Assembly (NCBI RefSeq): GCF_000471905.2
Contig: NW_006498102.1
Coordinates: 464,981 to 528,980 of the forward strand
Source of the DNA: Amborella trichopoda
Taxonomy: Eukaryota > Streptophyta > Magnoliopsida > Amborellales > Amborellaceae
Direction: 5' to 3'
DNA: 64,000 nt
Shown here: piece by piece, positions 1 through 10,986 of the stretch
Layout of the letters: the number at the start of each line of letters is the position of its first letter
How positions within the stretch are numbered: the first letter of the stretch is position 1
Notes under the pieces: generated by a model
Database searches by the model: none
Seen by the model: the letters and a program-made list of their open reading frames with translations, nothing else
Told to the model about the DNA's origin: nothing
Made by a program: the position numbers and the translations under genes

Positions 1-240
1 ATTACGATCATGGATTACAAGAAAAAAAAACAAACATTTCAATCATGGATTACAAAAAATTCGATCATGGATTACAAAAAATTCTATCATGGGTTACAAA
101 AAAAAAAGAAAACAAAAAATTCGATCATGGATTACCAAAAAAAAAAAACAATTCGATCATGGATTACGAAAAAATCGATCAAGTATTACAAAAAAATCTA
201 TCATGAATTAACAAAAAAAAAAAAACAAAACAAAAAAAAA
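1..240. repeat. A-rich tandem repeat
   Basis: A degenerate tandem array of the core ATCATGGATTACAAAAAA with variable poly-A spacers, about nine copies (unit about 20-40 bases). The reading frame across it is a by-product of the repeat, not a gene. Confidence 0.85.
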
Positions 241-244
241 AAAA

Positions 245-420
245 AATTCCGTCGGAACTCGCCGATTCCGTACAGTGAATCGGCGAGTCAATGTACAGAA
301 TCGTCCGGTTCTCTCTAGAACCGGACGATTCCCATTTTTTTCGCCGATTCGATCCGTCCATGGCGATTCCCGAGTCGAATCGGGTGAGTCCGGTTCGACT
401 CGCCGTTTTTTTAAACACTG
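245..420. repeat. Recurrent CGATTC-rich junction block, copy 1
   Basis: A GC-richer block of alternating short inverted words (gactcgcc, cgattc, gattcgatcc, gagtcgaatcgg) ending near TTTTTTTAAACACTGG. Similar blocks lie at 14640-14720, 40080-40410 and 53810-54085. They recur near the edges of the large diverged repeat units, so this may mark a unit boundary, or it may simply be a dispersed repeat. No reading frame is supported. Confidence 0.55.
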
Positions 421-583
421 GTTTTTATAGATCTACTCGATTTGTGCTATTTTTGAAGCTTTAAATTTTATAATTGAAGATGAAAATATATTTTAAGGCT
501 ATCACAAAGATCTTCAGTATTGAAACCACATTTCTTGATATTATTTGAGATTGTTAAGAGCTTCAGCTCTATACAAACCACAC
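420..583. mobile_element. Family A MITE, right half only
   Basis: The interior matches family A (TAGATCTACTCGAT, then a TTTTGAAGCTTTAAATTTTATAATT-like stretch). It ends in the inverted terminal segment with the small palindrome AGAGCTTCAGCTCT followed by TATACAAACC. The left half is missing, so this is a truncated copy. Confidence 0.6.
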
Positions 584-639
584 CTATATTATAATATTTT
601 AGTATTTTTTGGAAAACTTTTGAAAAGAAATTTCAAAAT

Positions 640-943
640 GGAAAAAGTTTATATAGAGCCCATGCTCTAAACAATCGAATTAGAGCTCACCTCAAAAATT
701 TCACTAGAAGAGGTTGTTTTAATGCCCATATATCCTGAAATTGATCATCTCAACATCAAAATCCATGGACATGAGAAATATAATAGATTTCAAGTTTTGG
801 AAATAGTGCAACTTGTGATAATAGATTTCAAGTTTTGGAAATAGTGCAACTTGTGACGCATTTTTGGACTGTCAATTTTCAAGATTTTCAAATTTTCAAA
901 GATCTCCTCGATCAATACTATTTTTGAAGCTTGAACATTATTG
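640..943. mobile_element. Family A MITE, left half only
   Basis: Begins GGAAAAAGTTTATATAGAGCC, with the palindromic core AGAGCCCATGCTCT and then AAACAATCGAATTAGAGC. The interior contains a 37-base direct duplication (about 783-856). The right terminal repeat is missing and the sequence passes straight into the large repeat unit near 943. Confidence 0.65.
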
Positions 944-1485
944 ATTTAAAAATTTTGTGGGGCTACAATTTTGTTTTCCAAGGTAGATGTTACATGCCTC
1001 AAGGGATACTATTCTAGAAATACGATATTTTGGCACAAAATAGTTTTTCAAACACGAGTTGTGGTGTAAAAGACGCAACGGCACCTTTAATCGTTGAATA
1101 AAGTAAAGGACCGTGAACAATGAACCCCTTTGAGGGAATATTGACGTTGCGATCGTGTATGGTAATACTACTATTAGTAGTCGTGCATGTGCCATTTGAG
1201 AAAGGCTCAAATTTGGGGAAATGTTATTTATGCATCCCTATGCATAAATGGTCCCTTTAAAAAAGAGAAAAATCATATATCTATAAAATCTCTTCAAAAT
1301 GTTTTTAAATTTTTTAAATTTATTTTATTTTAATATATTTATAATCTCCACGTTAAAAATCATATAAATAGTTAAAAAATTTCTCAAAAAATAATTTTGA
1401 AGAGGGAACGCACACTCGATCCAAATTTATAAAAAATGTGTATCGAAGTCATGCAGCTTCAATTTCAAATGGCATTTTTATCATA

Positions 1486-1881
1486 GGGGTGTAGTTTATA
1501 TAAAGGTCAGGTTCGGAGAAATCAAAGTAAAACACACCTTCAAATAGTGTTCAAATAGTGCCGAAAGATAATGTTTTGTTATTAAAAATATTTGTGATGA
1601 CCTGAAATCTATTTTTTTTTTTAATTATAAAATTTAAAGCTTCAAGAACAATATAAAAAGAGCAGATCTATGAACACTTGAAAATTGGCGGTCTAAAAAA
1701 TACATTACAACATGCATTATTTTTAAGTCTTAAAATCTATTTTTCTCTTGTCCATGCATTTTGAAATCAAGATGATGGATTTGAGGATTTTTTTAGTATC
1801 AAATCAACGTCTATTAGTAAATTTTTGATACGCACCTTAATTTGATTGTTTATAGCCTCACCCTTATATAAACTTTTTCCC
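1486..1881. mobile_element. Family A MITE, present in units 1 and 2
   Basis: Left end GGGGTGTAGTTTATATAAAG; right end CCTTATATAAACTTTTTCCC after TTTGATTGTTTATAGCC. A shorter copy sits at the same place in unit 2 (16526-16809), so the insertion predates the duplication of the units. The flanks no longer show a clear target duplication. Confidence 0.6.
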
Positions 1882-1939
1882 AAGGGGGTTGGTTTAGTGG
1901 GAACATTCTGGTATTTAGGAAGATGTTGGGCCTATAAGA

Positions 1940-2060
1940 AAATAACGGGAAAGTGTCTTTTGCGTACGCGCCGACGACGATCACGAGGGCTTTATGACGT
2001 AGCTTCGATGATGTCATTGATTCTCGTCAGCCGCCATATGCGTATGAAACTAAGGACAAA
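1940..2060. promoter_or_regulatory. Conserved ACGT-rich block, unit 1
   Basis: TGCGTACGCG, TTTATGACGT and GATGATGTCATTG lie close together and are followed about 110 bases on by CATATAATAATAC. The block is better preserved than its surroundings in the three large-repeat copies (also 16890-16985 and 45340-45425). TGACG and ACGT words are known targets of plant bZIP/TGA factors. That the block is, or was, a promoter is inference, as no gene follows. Confidence 0.4.
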
Positions 2061-2199
2061 AATTTGCAAAAAGAAAAAGAATTAGAAATCGAAATTTAAG
2101 AGAAAAAAAAAAAAGCCACAAACACAATGAACCTATGACGCTCCAACTTCTTTAAAAAATAAAGTCGTTTTCCTACATATAATAATACTATACGATAAA

Positions 2200-2683
2200 G
2201 AGTGTGGTTGGTATAGAGCCTAGGCTCTAAACAATTAATAAATGAGTTTCACAAGGTTACTTCCACGAACTTGTTCATATTAAATATTAGTCCTAGCTGG
2301 TGCAGTTTGTACCGGGCTTAGCCTCTACACAATGGCCTACCTTAAAAATAGCGTTGAGAAAAGTGGTTTAACTGCTGAAAATTGATGTGATAGTCTTAAA
2401 ATATATAATTTTATATATTTATAAAGTTTAAAGCTTTAAAAATGGTGTAGTTCGACAAATCTATTAAAACTTAAAAATCTTGAAAATTAACAGTCTAAAA
2501 ATGTGTTACAAAATACAAACTTTCCAAAACTTAAAATTTTTTTTTTTTCTCATGTCCATATATTTTGATGTTGAGATGATCAATTTAAAGATATCTGGGC
2601 TTCAAAATAACCTCTTCTAGTGAAATTTTTACGATAGGTATTTATTGTTTAGAGCCTCGGCCCTATATAAACTTTTCTTGTCC
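2200..2683. mobile_element. Family A MITE with palindromic termini
   Basis: The left end contains TATAGAGCCTAGGCTCTAAA; the right end is the inverse with TTTAGAGCCTCGGCCCTATA, then AACTTTTCTTGTCC. Flanks TACGATAAA (2191-2199) and TAGAATAGA (2684-2692) match at 6 of 9 positions and are a plausible worn 9-bp duplication. Non-coding. Confidence 0.65.
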
Positions 2684-4308
2684 TAGAATAGAATTATAAT
2701 GTGACTCTCTTTTGTAGCCTGATTTGCGGTTGTCATGGAAATTTGGTCCCTTTGAGAGCTGTTGAAACCCTAGACTATCAGCCCATTCGATTTGGATCAA
2801 TCTAATAAGAAATGTCATGCATTAGGTTTGGGGATCATTTATTATAAAACTATTTATTTTTGTTACAAGGTGGAAATAATTACTTATGGTTAAAAGATGT
2901 GGTAATTACTAGAAATTGGATGACTTGAGATGTGATGCGTAGTTTGAGAAATTATCTTTTTAATTTTGAGGGTATTAAATATCTCGACATCAAGATGTAT
3001 AGATATTGAAAAAAATATATTTTAAGTTTTAAAAATAATACATCTCACAATACATTATCTGAACCGTCCATTTTCAAGATTTTCATTCACTTTATAGATT
3101 TTCTTAATTTGGACCACTTTTTTAGTTTAAAGTTTTATCATTAAAACCAAAAATAGATTCCGGCACCATCCTAAAATGTTTTGAAACCAAATTTACACAA
3201 GAGAAGTTTGGAGGTTCACTATAATTTGATTGGTTAAGGTTGAGACAACATGGTTAATGTGAACTAATGTTATTATATTCGCTTTGGGGTCTTCTTCGAT
3301 TTGGAGAGAAAAATGAAGCAATTCAGTGCTTTGGCCAATTCGGGAAAAGACTTTGGATTTTTTTTTATAATATATATATACTTCCTAATTTTTATCTTTC
3401 CATTTATTTATTGGATGCATGTAGAATGTTGTCGAAGGAGTGAATTATGTATTATATGCGTGTACATTTTTGGAATTTTTGGATCTATTTTAGATTTACT
3501 CATAAGTGTTATTTTTGAAAAAAAAATGATGATGATTTTTTAGTTCTTAAATACCTTGATGACAAACCAAAAACTTGGATAGATCCGAAACTTTGGGGTC
3601 CACTTTATAATTAGGGACCGTATGCTATGACACTATGAGACTAACTATTTTTGGTATAAGGAGGTCACAATTACCTATAATCATCTAATATGAAATCTGA
3701 CTGCTTGGGCGTATCACCAAGTTTTTTTAAAAAAACATTCAACTTTAAGTATGGTAAATGGAATAAATGTAGCCATCCAATTTCACATCAAATAATCATT
3801 ATAAAAAAAATTAAAATTAAAATTTAAGAAAGAAAGTTTGTTGAGGTCTGGAACACCTAGGTGATTGTCCAAAAACTTAGACCGTCTATGTTCACCCCTA
3901 TTTGAGTGACTTCTTTAGAACCCTTGCAGAATACGATTCTCTGTTTTGTTTTTAAGTAGGCACTATGGTGAGTAGATTTCACCCCATTTTTGCAGTCCTA
4001 AAAGGACTCCTAACCAGTGGTTGCACATTTTCTGCCCTAGTTAGCAATTGTACATTTGCCTTACATAAGCGAATATAATCTTATTCCTTATTTTTATTAA
4101 CCAATCAATCGATGATAGTATTTTCAATAACCTGATATACTTATTTAGTCCATCGCAATGGGCATGCACATTATGAAAGTTTTTGGTGGTGTTCCCTTTT
4201 AATTTTTTTAAGAATATAGATGGTTCATTAAAGTTACAAAGCCTCTGACCAAGGGAAAGACAATGGAGACCGCTGCTAAAGTTTCATATAATATTACATA
4301 ATAACTTA

Positions 4309-4679
4309 CAGGATGGTTTAGATAGGATGTCAACCTTAAATAATCAAAAGTAAAACACACTTCCATATTCTATTGTCAAACGCAATTTAGGTCTTGGAAA
4401 CCTTTGAGGATTGTATGAAATATATTTACCTACTACGTGTAGAATTTTAAAGTAAAAAAATAGTGTAGATCGAGTAGATCCATAAATACTCACAAATCTT
4501 GAAAATAGATGGCCAAAATAATGTATTGCAAGTTGCAATATTTTAAGCCTTCAAAACAGGTTTTTTCTTTAACCATACATCTCAAGGTCATGACGATCAA
4601 TTTAAGGGTTTTTATCGTGAGTTTTTTAATGCACCGTACTTCCATAGTATAAGATTGATGCCTTATATAAACTTTTTCC
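4309..4679. mobile_element. Family A MITE, shared by all three units
   Basis: 371 bp, flanked by AATAACTTA (4300-4308) and AATAACTTG (4680-4688), an 8-of-9 match. Left terminal repeat ATAGGATGTCAACCTTA; right GATTGATGCCTTATATAAAC. Copies occupy the same position near 34180-34505 and 50430-50765, so it inserted before the units diverged. Confidence 0.7.
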
Positions 4680-5344
4680 AATAACTTGTGGTTCGATTTT
4701 TTGTCAAATTTTCGAGCATAATCCCGTAGCCAAATAAATTCCAGAGTTGAAAATTCTCGTACTCCATTAAACTTTAACCCATTTTACTACTCCCTGTGTA
4801 ACAGAAAATAACCAGTTTTGAACCTACTCCACCATAGCGAACTTAATAATCCAAGTTCCCTCCGAACTGGTGTCAAAAAGATCCTGGAGCCGACTCGAAA
4901 TCACCCAAATTAACTAAAAATCGTCATGCTAACTAGAAATTTCCCAAGATGGCTCATAATAAGCAGGGGCCTAAGGGGGTGATCCAGTACCCCTAGGAAA
5001 TTAGGGATTGTTCATGTTTCTCCCAAATCACCCAGTTCATTATATGATTCATGGCAACATTTGCTAGAGAATTGGGTATTGCTGAATTCTTGATGAATCC
5101 AGCTATTTTTTCAATAGAATTTTAGACCGTTTTTAAAAGTATTTCGATTCACTTTACATTGATTTCTAGTCCTCAATTCTCCTAAAAACAAAAAAACCAA
5201 AATGATTCTAATCTTTTTCATAGCTCTTCAAGATCTATGCCTAAAATCTCTCAGTGTGTGTGAGTGATTAATATGAGTTGTTAATACGAGTTCATTTAAA
5301 GTGGCTGATTTCAGAACATGTTGATTTCAACAGGATTACTTTAA

Positions 5345-6235
5345 AGAAAATGTTTTTGTAAGGTGTCAACATTACATTGTACAAGTAAGGTGCATGGAAA
5401 AAATCCACCAAAAATTTTTGTTCTAATGTCTAATCCCAGCCATTATTATTTATATCTCGAGATGTATGCATATAAGATAAAAATAAAATATTTCAAATCC
5501 CCAAATAGTGCATTATGTAACACATGGGCAACCTTTCTATGCTTCCCCCATAGCATAGAAGTTTTATCCTTCCCCTTATCAACCATCCATTATGAATGGA
5601 GGCCTAAGATTGCCTCAATCACAATGTCATGTCTCTATACTATTTTATTTTTAATTTTTTTTATTTTGATACCAAATTTTGGATGTCCATTCCTTTATAA
5701 AACTCGCACTAGTGAAAAATATAAACAAATATTTTCAATAAAATAAAATGACCAAAATACCTTTGAAAGTTTCAAGGGGTATTTTGGACATTATATTTTA
5801 TCGAAAAATTATTTTTAATATTTTTTATAGGTACGCCCAATGAGAAGATGGCACGTACCAAATTTCATATTCATACAATTTGTATAAAAAAAAAACTAAA
5901 AATAAAATACTTTGAGACATCTGATCTAGGATCAAACGGTGAGTGGCTCTCTTAATCAAAATTGGATGGCTGGATGGTAGGGAGAGGATAGAACTTCTAT
6001 GCTGTAGGGGAAGCACAAAAACTTTTTCCGCAACACATTATCTAGACCATCCATTTTCAAAACATCAGTGCTTATAAATTTGCTCCATCTATATCACTTT
6101 TGAATATTTAAATTTCATAATTAGGTGCCAGAGTAGATATTACATCGAGGTTTTTGATATCGAAAGTGCATATTTGAGCAAGATCAAGGGGTGTTCCTTA
6201 CTTTTATTGTTTAAGGTTGAAACTGCACCCTTGAT
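5345..6235. mobile_element. Family A MITE split by a foldback element
   Basis: Left end TTTTTGTAAGGTGTCAAC; right end GTTTAAGGTTGAAACTGCACCC. Removing the nested 504-bp foldback (5526-6029) and one 9-bp repeat leaves about 380 bp, the usual family size. The uninterrupted counterpart in unit 2 is 35250-35610, with ends AAGGTGTCAACC and GGTTGACACCTT. Confidence 0.65.
5526..6029. mobile_element. Foldback Mutator-type MITE G1
   Basis: 504 bp flanked by GTAACACAT (5517-5525) and GCAACACAT (6030-6038), an 8-of-9 target duplication. The outer repeat starts GGGCAACCTTTCTATGCTTC and is followed by AGCATAGAAGTTTTATCC. The two halves are inverted copies almost to the centre, where CCAAAATACC meets GGTATTTTGG. 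It lies inside a family A element. No protein is encoded. Confidence 0.85.
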
Positions 6236-6431
6236 TAAAACCCTGATTTCATATTTGAACCGTAATTATTCCTATTGAAAACCTAATCTCAGCCTTCAAA
6301 TGTACTGTAAATAAAACCAGTAGATGTACATGCTTTACACATACATATATGATAAGATATGAAAGAGAAATAAAATACTCAATGGCCAAAAAGAACAACT
6401 ATTAGGTGCATGATTGATGTCATTTGCATAA

Positions 6432-6943
6432 GGGAAAGATTTCCGTGCTTCTCCTCAGCATCGAAGTTCTATCCTCCCCATACCATCCAACCATCTAGTT
6501 TTGATCAAGAGAGCTACTCATTATTTGATATTAGGTCCGACGTCTCAAAGTATTTTATTTTCAATCTTTTTTATACAAATTGTATGAATATGAAATTTGA
6601 TATGTGCTATCTTTTTATTGAGGCGCACCTATAAAAAATATTAAAACTAATTTCTCGATAAAATATAATGACCAAAATACTCCTTAAAAATTTCAGGGGG
6701 ATTTTGGTTATTTTATTTTATTGAAAATAATTTTTTTATATTTTTCGCTAGTGAGAGTTTAATAGAAGAATGAATGTCTAAAATTTGGTGTCAAAATAGT
6801 TTATAGAAAAAAATTAAAAATAAAATAATATAAACACGTAACATTGTGATTGGGGCAATTTTAGCCCTCCATTCAGAATGGACGGTTGGATAAGGGGGAG
6901 GATAGAACTTTTATGTTGTAGGGGAAGCATAGAAAGCTTGCCC
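6432..6943. mobile_element. Foldback Mutator-type MITE G2
   Basis: 512 bp with a perfect 9-bp target duplication TTTGCATAA (6423-6431 and 6944-6952). Termini are GGGAAAGATTTCC and, inverted, GGGCAAGCTTTCTATGCTTC. Same family and internal layout as the copies at 5526 and 7172. The 9-bp duplication and GGG termini point to the Mutator superfamily. The frame at 6410-6634 is incidental. Confidence 0.9.
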
Positions 6944-7171
6944 TTTGCATAAAGCATCAGTATAAGAATAACAAAAGTTTAAAATAAGAAAGGTAAAGGA
7001 AAATTTATGATTAAAGGGCAATGACATGAACAATTGAGTATTCTTCATAATCATTTTAAAATTGGTCATAACTATTGGGCCACATTTTAAAGCCCACTGG
7101 CAAGGCCCGGGATTTCCTTGGAATTAGGGTTCAAGGGAAGCCTCTCTGCCTTTGAGTCGACAATCAGATAT

Positions 7172-7684
7172 GGGAAAGCTTTCTATGTTCCTTTACAGCA
7201 TAAAACTTATATATTTCCTTTTATCCAACCGTCTATTCTAAATGGAGGGCTATGATTGCCCCAATCACAATGTCACGTCTCTACACTATATTATTTTTAA
7301 TTTTTCTCTATAAATTATTTTGACACCAAATTTTGGACATCCAATCCTCTATTAAACTTGCATTAGATAAAAATATTTTTAAAAAATTCAATAAAATAAA
7401 ATGACCAAAATACCCCTGAAAGCTTCAAGGGGTATTTTGGTCATTATATTTTATCAAAACATTATTTTTAATATTTTTTATAGGTGTGCCCCAATGATAA
7501 TATGACATGTACTAAATTTCATATTCATACAATTTGTATAAAAAAAAAAACTAAAAATAGAATACTTGGAGACGTCAAATCTAAGATCAAACAGTGAGTG
7601 ACTCTCTTGATCAAAATTGGATGGCTGGATGGTAGAGGAAGCATAGATCTTATATGTTGTAGGAGAAGTATAGAAACCTTTCCC
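7172..7684. mobile_element. Foldback Mutator-type MITE G3
   Basis: 513 bp with a perfect 9-bp target duplication ATCAGATAT (7163-7171 and 7685-7693). Termini are GGGAAAGCTTTCTATG and, inverted, GGGAAAGGTTTCTATACTTC. The centre (7401-7444) is a palindrome with two perfect 16-base arms (ATGACCAAAATACCCC and its complement) around a 12-base middle. A transcript would fold into one long hairpin. Confidence 0.9.
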
Positions 7685-7693
7685 ATCAGATAT

Positions 7694-9290
7694 TAAGAAT
7701 ACAAAGCATTAGAATATATCTCCATTAGTTAAGTCTTAGGGCCAAACGCCCCTTAACATCTCAAATCTCCTTAATTTTATTTATATCTTCTCTAAAATCT
7801 CTTACTCATCTCTAATATATCCCTTCCCTAAAATCTCTAACTCAATTTCTATCCATCAATTCTCAAATAAAACATCACAATCATGGATAAAATAACATAC
7901 TAAGTTCAAAACAAAGGAAAATTTCACAAAAATTTTCATAACTAAGATTTTCTAACTGCAAAAATAAGACTATGATACACAAATAGAACGATAAAAAGTG
8001 AGTGGTTACTGGCTAGATTAAGATCAGATTAAATTAAACAATTTTTGTAATATTTAATTGTAGGAATTATAATTGAATATTATCAATATAATGAACTCAT
8101 GCAATTAGACATATGTAGATATAACGCCCATATCTAAAACTGCAATAATTTTAAAAATTGGTTTTATTTCCTAATATTATAATAAAAAAAGGAAAACAAA
8201 TATTTAAATGAAAATGATGGACATAATTTTAGAATATTTCAAATATTGTAATAATAAATTAAAAAAAAATCTTAAACTACTTTTCAGAATAAAATTATTT
8301 GAAACTATAAATTATTCAAATAACATAAAGTTTGTTTCATTTGTTGTAGTCAAGGAAACATATTTATAATTAAATATTTGAGAAGTGGTAATACAGAAAT
8401 TAAAGTAAGTCACGGGTTCCTTCGAGAGCACAAAAAAAAATCTAAATTTAAAATTAAATAGTTACATTTTATTAATAAAGTATAGAATAAATTATTTAAG
8501 TGGCATATAAAAACATAAATGATTTTTTTAATCGAAATAATAATAATAATAATAATAATAACAATAGCTCTTTGGAAATTAAAAAAGGAATATTTTGTTG
8601 GAAATATCTCTTAGTTGTTTTTGTGCTAAAGAGCAGTGTTTGAGTTTTACTTGGGGTGAATGTTCCGGCCATGCTTGATCCGAGTACTTAGCTTGAGTCC
8701 GAGTAATGCTGCCTGCATTTGTACCAGTAATGTCGCAGCAAAAAAAAAAAAATTAAAAAATATAATAAAACCAAAAAGTAAAAAATGTATGTTTAAAGTA
8801 AGATTAAGCAAAACACTTCATTTGGTACAAAAAAAAGAAGAAGTCAAAACATAGATTTTAAAAAATCAACTTATGTGTGGGGGGTATTTTTTTAATAATC
8901 CAAAAAAAGATAGGAAAATATGAAAATAAGTATTTATGGTTAAAACACTTTCTAATATTCAATTTATTTCAAGTAAAATATTTTTTTGATATTTTTTTAA
9001 GATTCAACTATTTTGGATAAACACACTTCTAAAATTTCATATTATTTGGATTTATAGAAAGAATAAAATAAAATTCCTACACTATTAGACATCCATGATA
9101 GTCCAGATTCAATCTCAACTGTTGATTATATATATATATATATATATATATCTAGACTTAACAACCTAACCAAAAAAAAAAAAAAAAAACGTAACGTAAA
9201 CTCAAGTTAGAGGGACTTGTAAAGTGCCTTTTTACATTTACTACCCTCGCATTATTTGATGACCTTTTACTAAAAACCCATAAATGAATT
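7694..9290. other. AT-rich intergenic stretch
   Basis: No gene is visible. It holds a TAA microsatellite (8536-8562), an AT dinucleotide run (9127-9152), a poly-A run near 9172 and degenerate CTCTAAAATCTC-type repeats at 7770-7860 that resemble 13820-13950. Short reading frames here are not supported. Confidence 0.7.
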
Positions 9291-9299
9291 AGAAAAAAA

Positions 9300-9618
9300 C
9301 GGGGGAGTTTTGAATTTTGGCCTCTGCTCTTTATCCCCTCTCCAATACGCCTCTGCTCTCTCTTCCCGCCCCCTTGCCTTCCCCATTCTCTCTCCTTCCT
9401 TGCCCTCCCCCATACTCTCTTTCCTAAAAAAAGCAGGAGCCTCTGCTCTCTCCCCGCCCCTTGTGTTCCCCATTCTCTCTCCTTCCTTGCCCTCCCCCAT
9501 ACTCTCTCTCTTAAAAAACGTAGAGCCTCTGCACTCTATCCCCATCGCTAGGGGGTGCTTGTCTCCTGAATTGCACCATTGCTTTGTAAAAGCTCTGCAA
9601 CAATTCGGTGGATCTCTA
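9300..9618 (+). other. Probable 5' leader exon of the FAR1-related gene
   Basis: A pyrimidine-rich stretch ends in a strong splice donor, TCTAG|GTAAGTTTT (9618/9619). It contains a tandem duplication of about 88 bases (9350-9439 and 9440-9526; CCTCTGCTCTCTC ... CATACTCTCT). CT-rich leaders with a following long intron are usual in plant FAR1-like genes. The frame of Ser/Pro/Leu residues across it is probably a by-product. The CT run at 9687-9717 is in the intron. Confidence 0.5.
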
Positions 9619-9683
9619 GGTAAGTTTTCATTAATCTCTTTTTATTTCTCTGTGTTTGTTTCTCTCTCCAAGTTGTCAAAAAC

Positions 9684-9721
<38 letters not shown>

Positions 9722-10974
9722 GGACCTCTGTTAAAGTTATTATTCAATGATGTCTCTCCGTGTTTATCTAGAAAGCTTCAATTGTGATTAGAAACTTGGA
9801 TTGACTGGATTTTATTTGAATTAGAAAACATTGAAGATTATTAAAGCGTGGGGACTGTTGAATTTGATAGTAAATGGTAGGAAGAAGTAAAATGGAGGTC
9901 TGTGTTTCAATGAACTGCTATGGTTCACCAATGTACATAAGTGATGCATACAAAGACAGAAAACAAAATTTTACTCGTTTGTTATTATTTACTGAAATTA
10001 TCAACTTGTTTCAATGAATTGCAGTTATTGATTTGTTTGTAAATCTTGTTGAGATCCAACACATATGCAAAGTATTCGACAAAATTCCTAATCGAGCCCT
10101 GTCATGATACCAGAATTCCTAGATATTTTCATGCATTGCATCCCCATTGCCAAAGTATTTTATATATTTTCTATTTGTTTTTTCTTTTAATGTAAAATTT
10201 GGGCAAAATACCCACCTTTTCTTTTTAGTTTTTAAAAATCTCCGGTTTCCATTTTTATAGCAACTCTTTCTCTTTCAAATTTATAATCACAGTGACCTAG
10301 ATGATGGACCCACAAAATTTATGATCCAAAATCCATATCAATGATGGATTTTGGGAGGTCGACTCAATGTAACAGGTGTGTCTCAAAGCACACAAAAATC
10401 GTATCCCTCTTTAATATATATGCACAACAGATATGGGAGAGTTAAGATGAGTTGTGAGTTTGATATTATTGCCCTATATGTTAAGTCTCTTGTCCCTACA
10501 ACTTTCATTCTCTTTGTAAATTCTTTTGCTTGTTTGTAATTATTGACTTGTTTCAATGAACTGCAGTTATTGATTTGTTTGTAAATCTTGTTGAGATGCA
10601 ACACATATACAAAGTATTCGACAAAATTCTTAATAGAGGCCTGTTATGGTACCAAAATTCCTAGAGATTTTCATGCATTGCATCCTCATTGCCAAAGTAT
10701 TTTTATGTATTTTCTAAATGGTAGGAAGAAGTAAAATGGAGGTCCGTGTGATTCACCACATTAGATAAGTGCTGCATGTAAAGTAAAAAAAAAAAAAAAG
10801 TTAAAGTAGGAAAAGACAAGCAAAAAAATGTGAAATGGATGTCTTTGTGGTTTTGATTTATTTAGCCATCATAATTTTTATGAAGAAGCCCAAAATCTCT
10901 AATGTATCAATATTATCTATTTTAGTCATTTTTTTGCAGGTACTCACAATCAAACTTGAGTCCTTTTTTATAGG
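9619..10974 (+). other. Probable leader intron with internal duplication
   Basis: Runs from the donor at 9619 towards acceptors TTTTTTTGCAG (about 10939) or TTTTTTATAG (about 10974), just before the start codon at 10987. It contains a diverged direct duplication: 10010-10190 matches 10548-10712 (TTGATTTGTTTGTAAATCTTG and CAAAGTATTCGACAAAATTC), and 9872-9935 matches 10713-10770 (AAATGGTAGGAAGAAG). No coding content. Confidence 0.5.
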
Positions 10975-10986
10975 TACATTAAGTAT

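Larger units (their letters stand above)
943..6315. repeat. Large diverged repeat, unit 1
   Basis: Segments align in order with 14738-17199 plus 31372-35700 (unit 2) and with 42960-53010 (unit 3). Landmarks include TTTTGTGGGGCTACAATTTTG (943; 14738), CAAATTTGGGGAAA (1210; 14995; 43450), the ACGT-rich block (1960; 16890; 45345), a TAAGTAGGCACTATGGTGAG block (3955; 33672; degenerate at 49123), and CCTGGCAACATT or similar (5060; 34880; 52390). Copies differ by many substitutions and by transposon insertions. No conserved reading frame runs through the three copies. Confidence 0.75.

Noticed and set aside
1..240. A possible CRISPR-like array of spaced repeats
   Set aside because: The repeats are degenerate and A-rich, the spacers are poly-A of variable length, and this is plant DNA; it is a simple minisatellite.
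3301..3543. An 80-codon plus-strand frame with a hydrophobic middle
   Set aside because: The counterpart in unit 2 (about 33200) does not keep the start or the frame, and the composition is that of a T-rich stretch.
9310..9750. A 146-codon Ser/Pro-rich plus-strand frame
   Set aside because: It encodes a tandemly duplicated CT-rich leader, crosses a good splice donor at 9619 and ends in a CT microsatellite.
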